Shown here one piece after another: positions 1 to 8,705 of a stretch of 64,000 bases of DNA. Positions within the stretch are counted from its first letter, which is position 1; every line of letters starts with the position of its first letter. Under the pieces are notes generated by a model, which searched no databases, was not told the DNA's origin, and saw only the letters and a program-made list of their open reading frames with translations. A program made the translations under genes and the position numbers. The DNA is taken from the NCBI RefSeq assembly GCF_963920925.1, contig NZ_CAWUDI010000019.1:76379-140378 (forward strand), in the 5' to 3' direction. Source of the DNA: Rivularia sp963920925. GTDB lineage: Bacteria > Cyanobacteriota > Cyanobacteriia > Cyanobacteriales > Nostocaceae.

Positions 1-354
1 AAGATTCCAAAAGAATTTACGTGTTGATTGTTCGCGGAATTCAAAGGCAACTCCACGAAAGATAAACCCAAAAATCATAATAAAAATTGGGATATAAAGA
101 GCGCTGAGAATTGTGGCGTAAGCTAAAGGAAATGCACCAAACAAACTACCTCCCATCAAAACCAGCCAGGTTTCGTTTGCATCCCAAATGTTACTTAAGC
201 TAGTCATTAAAATACCGCGACGCTCTTCACTTGAAGAAGTCAGTGATAAAATACCAACTCCCAAATCAAAGCCGTCAAGCATTACATAAAGAAATAAAAA
301 TAATGCTAAAATGCCAAACCATATCTGCGGTAGTAGATAATCTAGTGTTTCCAT
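1..354 (-). CDS. cydB: Cytochrome bd quinol oxidase subunit II (CydB), N-terminal part, cut by window edge
   Basis: The minus-strand frame starts at an ATG at 352-354 and stays open to the window edge, so about 118 N-terminal residues are visible. It begins METLDYLLPQIWFGIL and contains MLDGFDLGVG and SNIWDANETWLV, signatures of CydB. Transmembrane helices are evident at about residues 8-28, 75-95 and 95-112. CydB is the partner of CydA in the membrane-bound quinol oxidase that reduces O2 to water. The gene follows cydA (491-1933) on the same strand with a 136-bp gap that holds a repeat. It is absent from simple ORF lists only because it runs off the end. Confidence 0.93.
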   Translation of the reverse strand, partial: METLDYLLPQIWFGILALFLFLYVMLDGFDLGVGILSLTSSSEERRGILMTSLSNIWDANETWLVLMGGSLFGAFPLAYATILSALYIPIFIMIFGFIFRGVAFEFREQSTRKFFWNL

Positions 355-365
355 ATTAATAATTT

Positions 366-482
366 TTGAGTTGTGAAAACCTCTCTCCAAACCTCTCTCC
401 TGCAAGGAGAGAGGCTTTGAACTTTAATCTAAAATCTAAAATCCAAAATCCAAAAGACACGCATCCGTTGTTAAAATCCAAA
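366..482. repeat. Repeat-filled cydA-cydB gap (CCTCTCTCC palindrome plus AATCCAAA repeats)
   Basis: The short gap between cydA and cydB holds a palindrome at 392-414 (CCTCTCTCC / GGAGAGAGG arms) preceded by a direct copy of one arm. Reiterated AATCTAAAATCCAAAA-type heptamer/octamer repeats follow. The same roughly 40-bp CCTCTCTCC unit recurs with two mismatches inside the AAA-like gene at about 62.14 kb, and a related unit lies inside the elements at 2.2 and 13.0 kb. It is a dispersed repeat, not a gene. Confidence 0.6.
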
Positions 483-490
483 ATCCAAAA

Positions 491-1933
491 TCACTGCTGT
501 GCTTCCACTGGGCGCTCGTCGGGGATGAATTGCGCTGGTGTGGTTTCTACTGCGGGTTTTTCTTCTATTCCCGGAACTGGTAAATTAAAGTTGGGGCCTC
601 TACGAATAATCCGACTGCCGAAATACATTGCAGAAACAAATAAGATGGTGTAAACGGTTGCGAAGCATAGAAGAGTAGTTAATACGTTTCCTGGTGGTAA
701 ATTTGATACTGCGTCAACGGTACGAATTTCGTTGTATACAGTCCAAGGTTGTCTGCCGACACAACGTACTATCCAACCTGATTCTACGGCTATATAACCC
801 AAGGGAGCGGCACAAATCCAACCAACCATTAACCAACTTTGCCCTGTTATATTTTCTGCCGATAGCTTTCCGCGCAACCACTGAATTACACTTAATGACA
901 TTAATCCTGCAAAGAAGAACCCAATACCAATCATGGTACGGAAAGCGTAGTAAATTAAACCTACCATGTGCGGTCTATCTTCCGGTTTCCACGTTTTCAA
1001 ACCCCGCACGGGTTCCGAAAGTTTCTGCTTGAATTCCAAAATATATCCTAAAGCATTGGGAACGGTAATTTCCCAAGCATTTTTTTCCGCTTTCTCATCG
1101 GGTATCGCTAAAATACTCCAATCAGCAGCTTCCCCCGCAGGTGTCGTTTCCCATTGCGCTTCCATCGCTGCTAACTTAGAAGGTTGATAGTGATAAACCT
1201 GCTCCCCGCTTAAATGTCCCACCCAAATTTGCAGAGGTGCGACAATAATTGCAACCGCGATCGCAATCTTTAAAGCGATGGAAAAGAACTCTGGATTACG
1301 CTTGTTGAAAATGTACCAAGCACTGATTCCCCCAATTACAAACAGCGAAGTTTCCAAAGTCGCGAGGAACATATGAGAAACACTCACAGCCATAAACGGA
1401 TTGAACACTGCTTTGAAATAATCGCTAACTATAAACTCACCATCAATAAAACTTCCACCTGCGGGAGTTTGCAACCAAGAATTTGCTGACAAAATGAACA
1501 AAGTTGAAAGATTAGCGCCGAAAGCAACCAAAATAGTCGCCATATAGTGAATTTTCGGGTTAACTCGTTCCCAACCAAACACCATAATTCCTAAAAAAGC
1601 AGCTTCCAGCATAAAAGCCCAAGACGCTTCAAAACCGATGACGCTGCCAAAAAAATTACCAATAGCTTCTGAAAGCGGTCCCCAGTTAGTCCCGAACTGA
1701 AACTCCATCGGAATCCCGCTAGCTACGCCAATTCCAAAATTGAGAACGTAAAGCTTCGACCAAAAACGAGCGTGAAAATAGTAATCCTTATTGCGTGTCT
1801 TTAACCACAACCCTTCCACAACAACTAAGTAAATACCCAAACCCGTAGTTAAAACAGGCCATAACATATGAAAAATCGCCGTCAACGCAAACTGCATTCG
1901 CGACAGCGCCACAGTATTAGATAAAATTTCCAT
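491..1933 (-). CDS. cydA: Cytochrome bd quinol oxidase subunit I (CydA)
   Basis: The 480-residue protein carries the CydA hallmarks: an N-terminal haem-ligand helix (MQFALTAIFHMLWP, His22), a second conserved His around residue 186 (VSVSHMFLATLE), and GRQPWTVYNEIRT near residue 390. About nine hydrophobic helices are present. The segment between VGHLSGEQ and the next helix is short, so this is the short Q-loop type typical of cyanobacteria. The enzyme oxidises plastoquinol and reduces O2 in cytoplasmic or thylakoid membranes. It is upstream of cydB on the same strand, so the two are probably co-transcribed. Whether it is the cyanide-insensitive subtype cannot be decided here. Confidence 0.95.
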   Translation of the reverse strand: MEILSNTVALSRMQFALTAIFHMLWPVLTTGLGIYLVVVEGLWLKTRNKDYYFHARFWSKLYVLNFGIGVASGIPMEFQFGTNWGPLSEAIGNFFGSVIGFEASWAFMLEAAFLGIMVFGWERVNPKIHYMATILVAFGANLSTLFILSANSWLQTPAGGSFIDGEFIVSDYFKAVFNPFMAVSVSHMFLATLETSLFVIGGISAWYIFNKRNPEFFSIALKIAIAVAIIVAPLQIWVGHLSGEQVYHYQPSKLAAMEAQWETTPAGEAADWSILAIPDEKAEKNAWEITVPNALGYILEFKQKLSEPVRGLKTWKPEDRPHMVGLIYYAFRTMIGIGFFFAGLMSLSVIQWLRGKLSAENITGQSWLMVGWICAAPLGYIAVESGWIVRCVGRQPWTVYNEIRTVDAVSNLPPGNVLTTLLCFATVYTILFVSAMYFGSRIIRRGPNFNLPVPGIEEKPAVETTPAQFIPDERPVEAQQ

Positions 1934-2155
1934 AAATATAAAAAAAATAGCCCCTTTTGACTGCTTTCACTTTCTACGTGTCAGCTTTGCCACCCACTAG
2001 GTAAGCAGTAAATCCTCGGAAGAGTAACCAAATTTTAGTATTTCTTAATATATGACGAGGTGTCGGGGGATGGGGAGATGGGGAAGAGGTTTTTCTAATG
2101 GGGAGCAAGATGCTCCCACTACATTATTCCTAACTGTTTACTGTTCACTGCTCAC

Positions 2156-2310
2156 TAGACATCTCCGGAAAAGAAAAAAGAACTGTATACAAACCTCTCC
2201 CCCACTGGGAGAGAGGCTTAAAAACCCCCATTCCCTGGTAGGGAAGGGGGGTAGGGGGGTTAGGTATGTGTGTAATTTAGAACCAGATACATGATTTCCG
2301 GAGATGTCTA
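2156..2310. mobile_element. MITE-like element A, copy 1 (155 bp, TIRs, TA at both ends)
   Basis: The element is bounded by perfect inverted repeats TAGACATCTCCGGAA and TTCCGGAGATGTCTA. The terminal TA at each end fits a TA target duplication, as made by Tc1/IS630-type transposases. The interior contains two palindromes (CCTCTCCC...GGGAGAGG and CCCATTCCCT...AGGGAAGGGGG). No coding capacity is seen. A second copy of identical length lies in the opposite orientation at 12962-13116. Confidence 0.8.
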
Positions 2311-2321
2311 CTGGTAACTGT

Positions 2322-3005
2322 TCACATTCCGCAATTCTTGTTTGCGGGGACTGCTTGTTTAATTTTGGTTGGAAAGGGTAAGTCTAGATTTTCCATTAAT
2401 TGAATAAAATCATCGCGGGTTTTTCCGGCGAATCGGGGATTTAATTGTTTTTCTTCCGCAATTGTGGAAACGGTACATCCTTTGTAGTCGTGAGCGGGAT
2501 AAACTAAGGTTTCGTCGGGTAAGGTGAACAATCTTTTGGTTACGCAGTCGTATAAAGTGCCTGCATCACCATCTTGAAAATCGGTTCTTCCACAACCGCG
2601 AATAAATAAAGCATCACCAGTTAATAAGTGAGTATTGTTTACTAAATAAGCCATATGGCTGTTAGTATGTCCGGGAGTTGCAATCCCTTCGATGGTGACT
2701 GCACCAAGCTGCAACACTTGTCCGTGCTGTATAAAACTATCGGCACATTTTACTTGAGAATTTTTCGGTAAAACACTTAGACAACCTGTAGCTTGACGGA
2801 GTTTTCCCGTAGCGGTAATGTGGTCGGCATGAATGTGAGTATCCAAACAATAGCGTAGATTTAAACCAAGTTCGTTTAATAAATCTATATCTCTTTCAAA
2901 TTGTTCTAATACAGAGTCTACAATTACTGCTTGCTTGGTATGGCGATCGGCAATTAAATAAGTATAAGTGCTTGATTCTGAGTCAAAAAGTTGACGAAAT
3001 AACAT
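2322..3005 (-). CDS. MBL-fold hydrolase, ETHE1-like persulfide dioxygenase
   Basis: The 227-residue protein has the metallo-beta-lactamase motif THIHADH near residue 57, a later zinc/iron His in PGHTNSH, the Asp in LTGDALFIRGCGRTDF, and the terminal His in YPAHDYKG. The GCGRTDFQDGD and YPAHDYKG segments are typical of ETHE1/persulfide dioxygenases, which oxidise glutathione persulfide to sulfite, rather than of glyoxalase II. The length fits that family. The ATG at 3003-3005 gives a full-length N-terminus starting MLFRQLFDSESSTYTYL. It stands alone, with element A just downstream. Substrate is inferred from family motifs only. Confidence 0.85.
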   Translation of the reverse strand: MLFRQLFDSESSTYTYLIADRHTKQAVIVDSVLEQFERDIDLLNELGLNLRYCLDTHIHADHITATGKLRQATGCLSVLPKNSQVKCADSFIQHGQVLQLGAVTIEGIATPGHTNSHMAYLVNNTHLLTGDALFIRGCGRTDFQDGDAGTLYDCVTKRLFTLPDETLVYPAHDYKGCTVSTIAEEKQLNPRFAGKTRDDFIQLMENLDLPFPTKIKQAVPANKNCGM

Positions 3006-3273
3006 AATATTTATTATATTCCTGGAAGCTAATTAGCAGTTAAAATTAATTTTGAAAACCATAGCATTTAACTTTAGATAAGCGCAGTTATCAACAACAC
3101 AAAAATTAAGATATCCTATATTTAATTTCGAGCTTTATAATAAAAAATCTAAATTAAATTAATCTGAGTTTTTTCTGAGAGAATGGTTAGTTAATTATGA
3201 AAAACAAATAAAAATATTTGTAATCGTTTTGTATTGTTGTTTGTATTATTACTTCTATGTATAAATATTAGTT

Positions 3274-3468
3274 TGTAGGTTGGGTTAGACAGAAAAAGCC
3301 AATTGAATTCATCACGGAAATTTATGTTAATTCTGTCGTAACCCAACATCGGTATTTAGGATAAAACAAGATATATTCTAATACCGACAACATGATGTTG
3401 GGTTACGGCACATGATTAATTTATAGTTCAAAATCATTATTTTTTGTGTGCCTACTCCAACCTACAAA
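3274..3468. repeat. Nested palindromic repeats of the GTAGGTTGGGTTA family
   Basis: The block contains GTAGGTTGGGTTAGAC, then GTCGTAACCCAACATC, then GATGTTGGGTTACGG and finally CCAACCTACA, i.e. two adjacent inverted-repeat units. The same arms recur at 58911-58989 and 59325-59395. This is a dispersed non-coding repeat in the gap between the persulfide dioxygenase and the HD-domain gene; the rest of that gap (3006-3273) is AT-rich with no gene seen. Confidence 0.7.
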
Positions 3469-3486
3469 GACTATTTAATTACAGTA

Positions 3487-3714
3487 TTATATTTCAAACA
3501 ATGTATTTATCCGGCTACGAATCCACGTAAATACACCTTGTTCGGAGTCGATTTTCTCTGGTAAAATCCTCATGCTTGCAAGCTCTGCGGAAATTTGATC
3601 TGCTAGTTGGGGATGGTTTGATCGTAGTTTTTGTAAGTTTGTATGGTCTACTAAAAATGGAGTCTATTTCCCTGTTGCTGAAGCCATTCCATACGCAGAC
3701 TGGTAATATTTTTA
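3487..3714 (-). pseudogene. Frameshifted remnant of an unrecognised gene
   Basis: The minus strand reads a coherent peptide (LTVKNITSLRMEWLQQQGN) to a stop at 3651-3653. It then continues in another frame with VDHTNLQKLRSNHPQLAD and ends in TWIRSRINTLFEI at a stop at 3487-3489. Composition and hydrophilic helical character look protein-like, but there is no intact start, and a frame change is needed near 3651. I do not recognise the family. It directly follows the HD-domain gene and could be a decayed downstream neighbour. Confidence 0.35.
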
Positions 3715-3718
3715 ACAG

Positions 3719-4723
3719 TTAGTTCTGAATATACTTGCCTAGCTCGAAAAACTCAATCAATTTCTCTAAAGTTGTATTGTCTGCGGTGGGTGTTAGAGCT
3801 TCTATTTTTTTTATTGTTTCCTCGCTTAGGTATTTAAAGACTTTTTCTTTTAATACTAAAATCACTTCTATGGGCAAACCCTCAAGTTCTCGATTCAGCC
3901 TTACATAGCGTCCTTTCGCAAAGCTAATTTGAAATTTAGCTCTTTTTAACAATCGCTGTCTAAGGTTTTCATATACTTCGCCGTTATTACCATTATTTTC
4001 TTTTTCAGCTAAAAATTCTTGAACTAACGGTATAATATCGGGATTTTCTTCTAACAGTATCAAACTTCCTTCCTGGAAATAAGCTGACATTCCGTCTATC
4101 CCTAATCCACCAATATCTGCTAGGGCAATGATACGTGCTGGTAAGGTTATTTTTTGTTGTGAATTATATAAATCTGGTTGATAAATTGAATTATCCTTAG
4201 TGTCAAAAAGACAAATTGTAGCCGAAATAGATTTACGAATTATTTGCAAATCTATTTGGGTAAATAAAGGAGAAAGTTCGGGATTTTGAGCAATAAACTT
4301 TTGATTTAAGTGTTTGATAAAATCAATTAACTTATCAATTGTGGCATTTTCGCTGACTCCGCTTTCTCGCACTCTTGCAGTTTGAGGTGATTTTAAGGGT
4401 AAGAAAAGTTGAACCATATCATGGCTTGCAGCACAAATATCAATTAAAGATTTTGCCCGTTTGCTGTCTAATAAAGCAGGTTCTTGACAAATTTGAGTCC
4501 AAAAAGGTTCGATGGCATGAAATATGATTTCTGCTCTACGTCGAACAGCTTCTGCATGAGCATAATTGTGAAAGTAAAGTTGCTTTTTTTGTGCTTCTTT
4601 TCCAACTTCTGCAAACGCAAATTCTTTAATCATCGAAACAGCTTGTTCAAAGCTTTTTGGTATTGGCTGCGAATTTTTAAGCAAGGAATTTTCTAAAATT
4701 GTTTTATCTTGACTATGACTCAT
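3719..4723 (-). CDS. HD-domain-like metal-dependent phosphohydrolase
   Basis: This 334-residue soluble protein shows an HD-superfamily pattern: FHNYAHAEAVRRRAEII near residue 52, then the adjacent His-Asp pair in ICAASHDMVQ near residue 97, and a downstream Asp in ALADIGGLGIDG near residue 203. Such proteins bind a divalent metal and hydrolyse phosphate esters or cyclic nucleotides; no more specific substrate can be read. The C-terminal 100 residues are helical and charged without a recognised domain. The ATG at 4721-4723 is the natural start. It has no obvious operon partner. Confidence 0.7.
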   Translation of the reverse strand: MSHSQDKTILENSLLKNSQPIPKSFEQAVSMIKEFAFAEVGKEAQKKQLYFHNYAHAEAVRRRAEIIFHAIEPFWTQICQEPALLDSKRAKSLIDICAASHDMVQLFLPLKSPQTARVRESGVSENATIDKLIDFIKHLNQKFIAQNPELSPLFTQIDLQIIRKSISATICLFDTKDNSIYQPDLYNSQQKITLPARIIALADIGGLGIDGMSAYFQEGSLILLEENPDIIPLVQEFLAEKENNGNNGEVYENLRQRLLKRAKFQISFAKGRYVRLNRELEGLPIEVILVLKEKVFKYLSEETIKKIEALTPTADNTTLEKLIEFFELGKYIQN

Positions 4724-5173
4724 AGTATTTTGATTTACTAAGTTAACCCTTTTAAGACTTTTGAAATAATATAATAAAGTAATTTTGCGGATATTGACTA
4801 CAATAAAAATACTTATTATTTTGTAAAGATTTGTATTTTAGTCCCAGTCAAAATAAATATATAAACCTGATTACATTAATAATTCATTGGGTAAGGGAAC
4901 GGGAAATAGGCAACGGGGAACAGCAAATAGAATAATAATATAATTTTATATACCCTCCTTGACAAAATCTTTTACCTTCAATTTCTTCTACTAAAAATAA
5001 CTTTGATTTAGATCGCTCCAACCCCTCCTTTTTTAGCTTGGCTTTGCGTAAATTATATTTTTATTTCCTACAAGTATTTCAAAGTATATCAAGTAAGGGG
5101 TCATCGCAAAAATTGGGAACGTAAATAGCGGAAAAAATAAGTCATACAGGCTCTAGAAATAGAAGAGTAGTTA
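4724..5173. other. Intergenic gap without a recognised gene
   Basis: This 450-bp AT-rich stretch lies between two divergent starts (the HD-domain gene and the Cache pseudogene). It holds a small run of GGGAACGGGAAATAGG / ACGGGGAACAGC-like repeat near 4893-4925. I see no convincing reading frame or RNA. Confidence 0.5.
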
Positions 5174-6172
5174 ATGCTTGCAGAAAAATTAGGCGATCGC
5201 GCAACGAAGAATAATAAAGGATTCTTTCAAAAATTAGCTACAGTCGGAAATTGACTTCCTTTACGAACTGTATTAGTTGTTCTATTTGTATTGCAGATTG
5301 TGGGAACGGTAGCAATAATTCAATATTTTTCATTTAAGAATTCCTATGAAGCAGTAAATAATATTGTCTCTCAATTGCGAAGTGAAATTAGCGATCGCAT
5401 CGAGCAGCATCTGAGCAATTACCTTGAAAAACCGCATTTAATTAATCAAAATAATTTTCTATCTTATCAGATAGGTTTACTAGATTTGAATAACCAAGAT
5501 GCACTTGGGCGGCAATTTTGGCAACAGAGGCAAGCATATAATATAAATGCTGTTTATTTTGGCAATAACAAAGGTGGATATGTTGGTGCAGAGCCAAGTG
5601 ACACAATTACAATAACGGAAAATTTTTTACCGGGTCAATTTTTATATTACAATACAAACGACAAAGGTTTAAAATTAGCTAATCCAAAAATAGGTAAAAA
5701 AATTTTTGACTCTCGGGCTAGACCTTGGTATAAAGCTTCAGAAAACAGAAAAACTTCTAATTGGAGTAGTATTTATACATACGAAGATGGTAGCGATATT
5801 GCGATTACAGCTACTACACCTGTATATAAAGATAGTAAGTTTCAAGAAGTTTTAGCATCTGATTTATCTTTGAAACAAATTACTAACTTTTTACGTGAGA
5901 TAAGAGTTAGTAAAACAGGTAAAACTTTTATTTTAGATGGGGAATTAGCAGAAATTCGCGATTTGAAATTACAAACTTTATCAGACTTTGAAAACGGATT
6001 AGAAAATTATCGCTGCGGAGATTGCGTCAAAGCTAAAGTTTATTTTGAGAAAGTATTAGCTGTAAATCCCGAAGATAAAGCGGCAGCCTTATATCTAGAA
6101 AGAGTCGAAGAATTGCAACAAAATGGGATTCCCCAAGATTGGTGCGGAGTTTGGGCGATGACGAAGAAGTAA
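5174..6172 (+). pseudogene. Decayed Cache-domain sensor fused to an adenylate-cyclase-type tail
   Basis: An ATG at 5174-5176 opens a frame (MLAEKLGDRATKN...) stopped by TGA at 5252-5254 (codon 27). The same frame then runs on from a membrane helix (VLVVLFVLQIVGTVAI) through a Cache sensor domain, with RARPWYKASE and VSKTGKTFIL, up to about residue 250 of the restored frame. It passes straight into a tail (FENGLENYRCGDCVKAK, then QDWCGVWAM at the end) of the kind that follows the catalytic domain of cyanobacterial adenylate cyclases. HAMP, the second membrane helix and the catalytic domain are missing. The simplest reading is an in-frame internal deletion plus a nonsense mutation, probably of a Trp codon. 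A shorter product from an internal start cannot be excluded. Confidence 0.75.
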
Positions 6173-6263
6173 TCAGTTATCAATGAACAATTATCAATTA
6201 TCAGTGATGGGGAGATAGGGAGATGGGGAGATGAGGTAAAAATAATTTTTAACTGATGACTGC

Positions 6264-6412
6264 TAAGTAGGTTGGCACCAATAAATATAACTATGTAACG
6301 AAATGTAAAAAAGATTGAAACCCTTGCGATGAACCGCAGCTCCGCTGAATGCAACCGAATGCCTCGTCGCAATGACAAAATATAATCACGTTTATTTACA
6401 CCCACCTACTTA
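6264..6412. mobile_element. MITE-like element B, copy 1 (149 bp)
   Basis: Ends read TAAGTAGGTTGGCACCAATA on the left and ACCCACCTACTTA on the right, an imperfect terminal inverted repeat starting TAAGTAGGT. The interior contains CTATGTAACGAAATGTAAAA and CGTCGCAATGACAAA. It is non-coding. An inverted copy lies at 7168-7296, so the two bracket the gene at 6417-6998. Confidence 0.65.
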
Positions 6413-6416
6413 ACTG

Positions 6417-6998
6417 CTAACTGCTTTTTGTCCACAAAGCCAATCCACCACCTTTACCCCGTGCAGCAATATAGTTATCTTCAACTAAAAAGTAGGTAAA
6501 AAATGCTTGCTGTTTTAAAGTTTGGTTGTCAAAATTATTTTCTCTATCTTTCCCACCACGAATGTAACCTTGATATAACTTTAATCCCGATAAAGATAAC
6601 AGCATTTTGGTAAAATCAAAGGCGAGGATGTTTTTACTATTCCAAAATTTTACTGGCCCGGTTAAAACTATTTTTAATAAACCAAATTTGACAGAATTCT
6701 CAACGCTTCCTTTTTCTGACGAGTCTTCCGATTTACTGTAGGAAAGTTGAATTTTTACCAGCTTTGATAAAAATCTTCCCGCTCCCAAAACAACTCCTGC
6801 ACGCTTACGAGTCTTTTTAGTTCCGGTAATAAATCCCAATCGCCAATTACCGATTAACTGCGAATAACTGTAATTTACTTTAGTTTGTTTAGCAATTTTT
6901 TCTGCTCCAATTAAGGCTTCAACCACAGCTTTTGATTCAGGTGGTTTTGTACCTTTGCTTTGTAAAAATTCCGCAGCTTCTTTAATGGCATTTTGCAT
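6417..6998 (-). CDS. PAP/fibrillin-like (plastid lipid-associated protein) domain protein
   Basis: The 193-residue protein has an N-terminal helical part followed by QLIGNWRLGFITGTKKTRKR, a lipocalin-like opening. It ends with YFLVEDNYIAARGKGGGLAL, a closing strand pattern seen in the cyanobacterial and plastid fibrillin (PAP) family. Members bind hydrophobic molecules and associate with thylakoids or lipid globules; that role is inferred from resemblance. No signal peptide is visible. The gene is flanked on both sides by inverted copies of element B (6264-6412 and 7168-7296). Confidence 0.6.
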   Translation of the reverse strand: MQNAIKEAAEFLQSKGTKPPESKAVVEALIGAEKIAKQTKVNYSYSQLIGNWRLGFITGTKKTRKRAGVVLGAGRFLSKLVKIQLSYSKSEDSSEKGSVENSVKFGLLKIVLTGPVKFWNSKNILAFDFTKMLLSLSGLKLYQGYIRGGKDRENNFDNQTLKQQAFFTYFLVEDNYIAARGKGGGLALWTKSS

Positions 6999-7087
6999 TT
7001 TTCTACATTTAAGTCAATTGTAAAATTTTTATCTATCCTCAAAACTTATATTACTTCAAAATCATGAATAAAAATTCCAAAACATTC

Positions 7088-7120
7088 AAAAACCCGGTTC
7101 TTCAAAAAACCGGGCTTTAA
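7088..7120 (-). terminator. Rho-independent terminator for the 7326-7631 gene
   Basis: On the minus strand a CCCGG...CCGGG stem with an AT-rich loop is followed by a short T run. It sits downstream of the 7326-7631 gene and upstream of the fibrillin-like gene. Confidence 0.6.
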
Positions 7121-7167
7121 AGCTTATTTATTAATATTTTTTCTTGCCACAGTTCCCTATTCCCCAT

Positions 7168-7296
7168 TAAGTAGGTGGGTGTAAATAAACATAACTGTAC
7201 TTTGTCATTGCGAGGAGGCACGACGAAGCAATCGCAAGGATTTCGGGTCTTTTACATTCCGTTACATAGTTAGTTTTATTTCCGCCAACTTACTTA
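7168..7296. mobile_element. MITE-like element B, copy 2 (129 bp, inverted relative to copy 1)
   Basis: The left end reads TAAGTAGGTGGGTGTAAATA. The right end is the complement of TAAGTAAGTTGGCGGAAATA followed by ACTATGTAACGGAATGTAAA, matching the left end of copy 1. It is shorter than copy 1 by about 20 bp in the centre. No reading frame. Confidence 0.65.
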
Positions 7297-7325
7297 CCTT
7301 TTCACAAACAGTTAATAATTAACGG

Positions 7326-7631
7326 CTATTTTTTGATTTCTTTAGCCATTTTCATGAAATCGTCCATATTAGATTTTTTTGGACGACGGCGATCGCTATT
7401 AACAGCACCTTCGGGGGTTTTCACAGTTGCTACGGGGGTTTTGGTTTCTTGGATAGCTTTTTTAGTGTCGGCATCAACGTAATACCCCGAATTAGAATCA
7501 GAAAATCCTAAACTTTTACCGAAACCACCAAAGCTTTTTCCCAGGAAATCAAAAACAGAGCGAAATATAACAGAGAAGAAAGCTATAACCCGAATTAAAC
7601 CATTTTGAACTATTTGCAAAAAACGTGACAT
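7326..7631 (-). CDS. Small conserved cyanobacterial protein of unknown function
   Basis: This 101-residue protein starts with an amphipathic to hydrophobic N-terminus (MSRFLQIVQNGLIRVIAFFS). A Gly/Phe-rich segment (FGGFGKSLGF) follows, then a charged tail ending in RRRPKKSNMDDFMKMAKEIK. Similar small proteins occur widely in cyanobacteria and are sometimes mislabelled as threonine dehydratase; nothing here supports an enzyme. The first 30 residues could be a membrane-association helix. It has its own terminator (7088-7120). Confidence 0.65.
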   Translation of the reverse strand: MSRFLQIVQNGLIRVIAFFSVIFRSVFDFLGKSFGGFGKSLGFSDSNSGYYVDADTKKAIQETKTPVATVKTPEGAVNSDRRRPKKSNMDDFMKMAKEIKK

Positions 7632-8056
7632 GATATTGTTGATTTATTTGAAATTATCTACAGTTTATTTAAAAAGCTATTAACCAAAACAAAGTATTTT
7701 TTAGCAAAGCTATTAGCTTCAATTCTTAAGTTAATACTTTGAAAACCGATCGGATGATTTTTGATACTAAACTTTACGTTTGCTTTCATACAGGTAAAAT
7801 TTAGGCAAACGCAACCAAAAATATAATATTATAAGTGTCGTAGTTATAGAATTGTTAATTCAATTAATAAAACATCTTCTGCCTTGTGATAGAAAAATAT
7901 ATATCTGAAGGATGAATTTTAATTTGAGACAAAACTTTCAATCTTGTTTGTGGTAGTTCTAGTAATGACCAAGCTTTATTAAGGCAACGTCACGTCCTAA
8001 TTTTGCTATATCAACACAATTGAGATTTAGCGATCGTTAACAAACAGGAGATATCA
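7632..8056. promoter_or_regulatory. Divergent intergenic region upstream of two genes
   Basis: This 425-bp AT-rich gap must hold the promoters of the leftward 101-aa gene and the rightward tandem-ABM gene. A good ribosome binding site (AGGAGATATC) precedes the ATG at 8057. I see no distinct operator or RNA. Confidence 0.4.
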
Positions 8057-8692
8057 ATGCCTACCATTGCCACAAACAACGAAGTCGCTACCGTAATCAT
8101 TATTTTTAACGTTGAATCAGAAAAGCAGCAAGAGTTAATAGATACTATCGCCAAATTTGGAGATACGGTAAAACAACAGCCCGGTTTTGTTTCAGCGAAC
8201 ATACATAAAAGCTTAGATGGTGTAAAAGTTGCTAACTATGCTCAGTGGCAAACAAAGGAAGACTTTGAAAACTTTCTTAAAAATCCCGAAGCACAAGAAA
8301 AGAAAGCCAAATTAAGAGAATTTAATCAACCAGATAGTCATGTTTATGAAGTAATTATTTCTGAGTCAAAAGAAGGTATACCAAAAATAGAAAAAAAATA
8401 TATCTATCACTTTGCTGAATTTCGGATGCAGCCAGAAAATCAACTCAAAATGGTGGAATTAGCAAAAGAAAATGTTGGTAAAGCAATGAAATTACCAGGG
8501 TTAGTTTCGGCTAATTTTCATCGCAGCCTTGACGGAACTCGCGTGATTAATTACGGACAGTGGAGCAATCAAGAAGCTATTGAAAATTTGAAAAAGCAGC
8601 CGGGATTCAGTAGCGAAACTGCTTATTGGGAGGGGATTGCTGAGAACGAGCATCATCTTTACGAGCTTGTTGATTCTGTGACAAGCGATTAG
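8057..8692 (+). CDS. Tandem antibiotic-biosynthesis-monooxygenase (ABM) domain protein
   Basis: The 211-residue protein consists of two ABM ferredoxin-like domains, about residues 10-95 and 115-200. Each has the pattern of a strand, a helix rich in Glu/Lys, then PGFVSANIHKSLDGVKVANY in the first and PGLVSANFHRSLDGTRVINY in the second, each followed by a Gln-Trp pair. Single-domain relatives usually dimerise, so the duplication makes an internal pseudo-dimer. ABM proteins include cofactor-less monooxygenases and stress proteins; no substrate can be assigned. The RBS AGGAG is 7 bases before the ATG. An SDR gene follows after about 85 bp on the same strand and may be co-transcribed. Confidence 0.85.
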   Translation: MPTIATNNEVATVIIIFNVESEKQQELIDTIAKFGDTVKQQPGFVSANIHKSLDGVKVANYAQWQTKEDFENFLKNPEAQEKKAKLREFNQPDSHVYEVIISESKEGIPKIEKKYIYHFAEFRMQPENQLKMVELAKENVGKAMKLPGLVSANFHRSLDGTRVINYGQWSNQEAIENLKKQPGFSSETAYWEGIAENEHHLYELVDSVTSD

Positions 8693-8705
8693 GAATAGGA
8701 TTTAC

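Noticed and set aside
366..653. Open frame of 95 codons on the plus strand over the cydA-cydB gap
   Set aside because: It starts in a dispersed repeat and runs antisense into the 3' end of cydA; no RBS, repeat-derived peptide.
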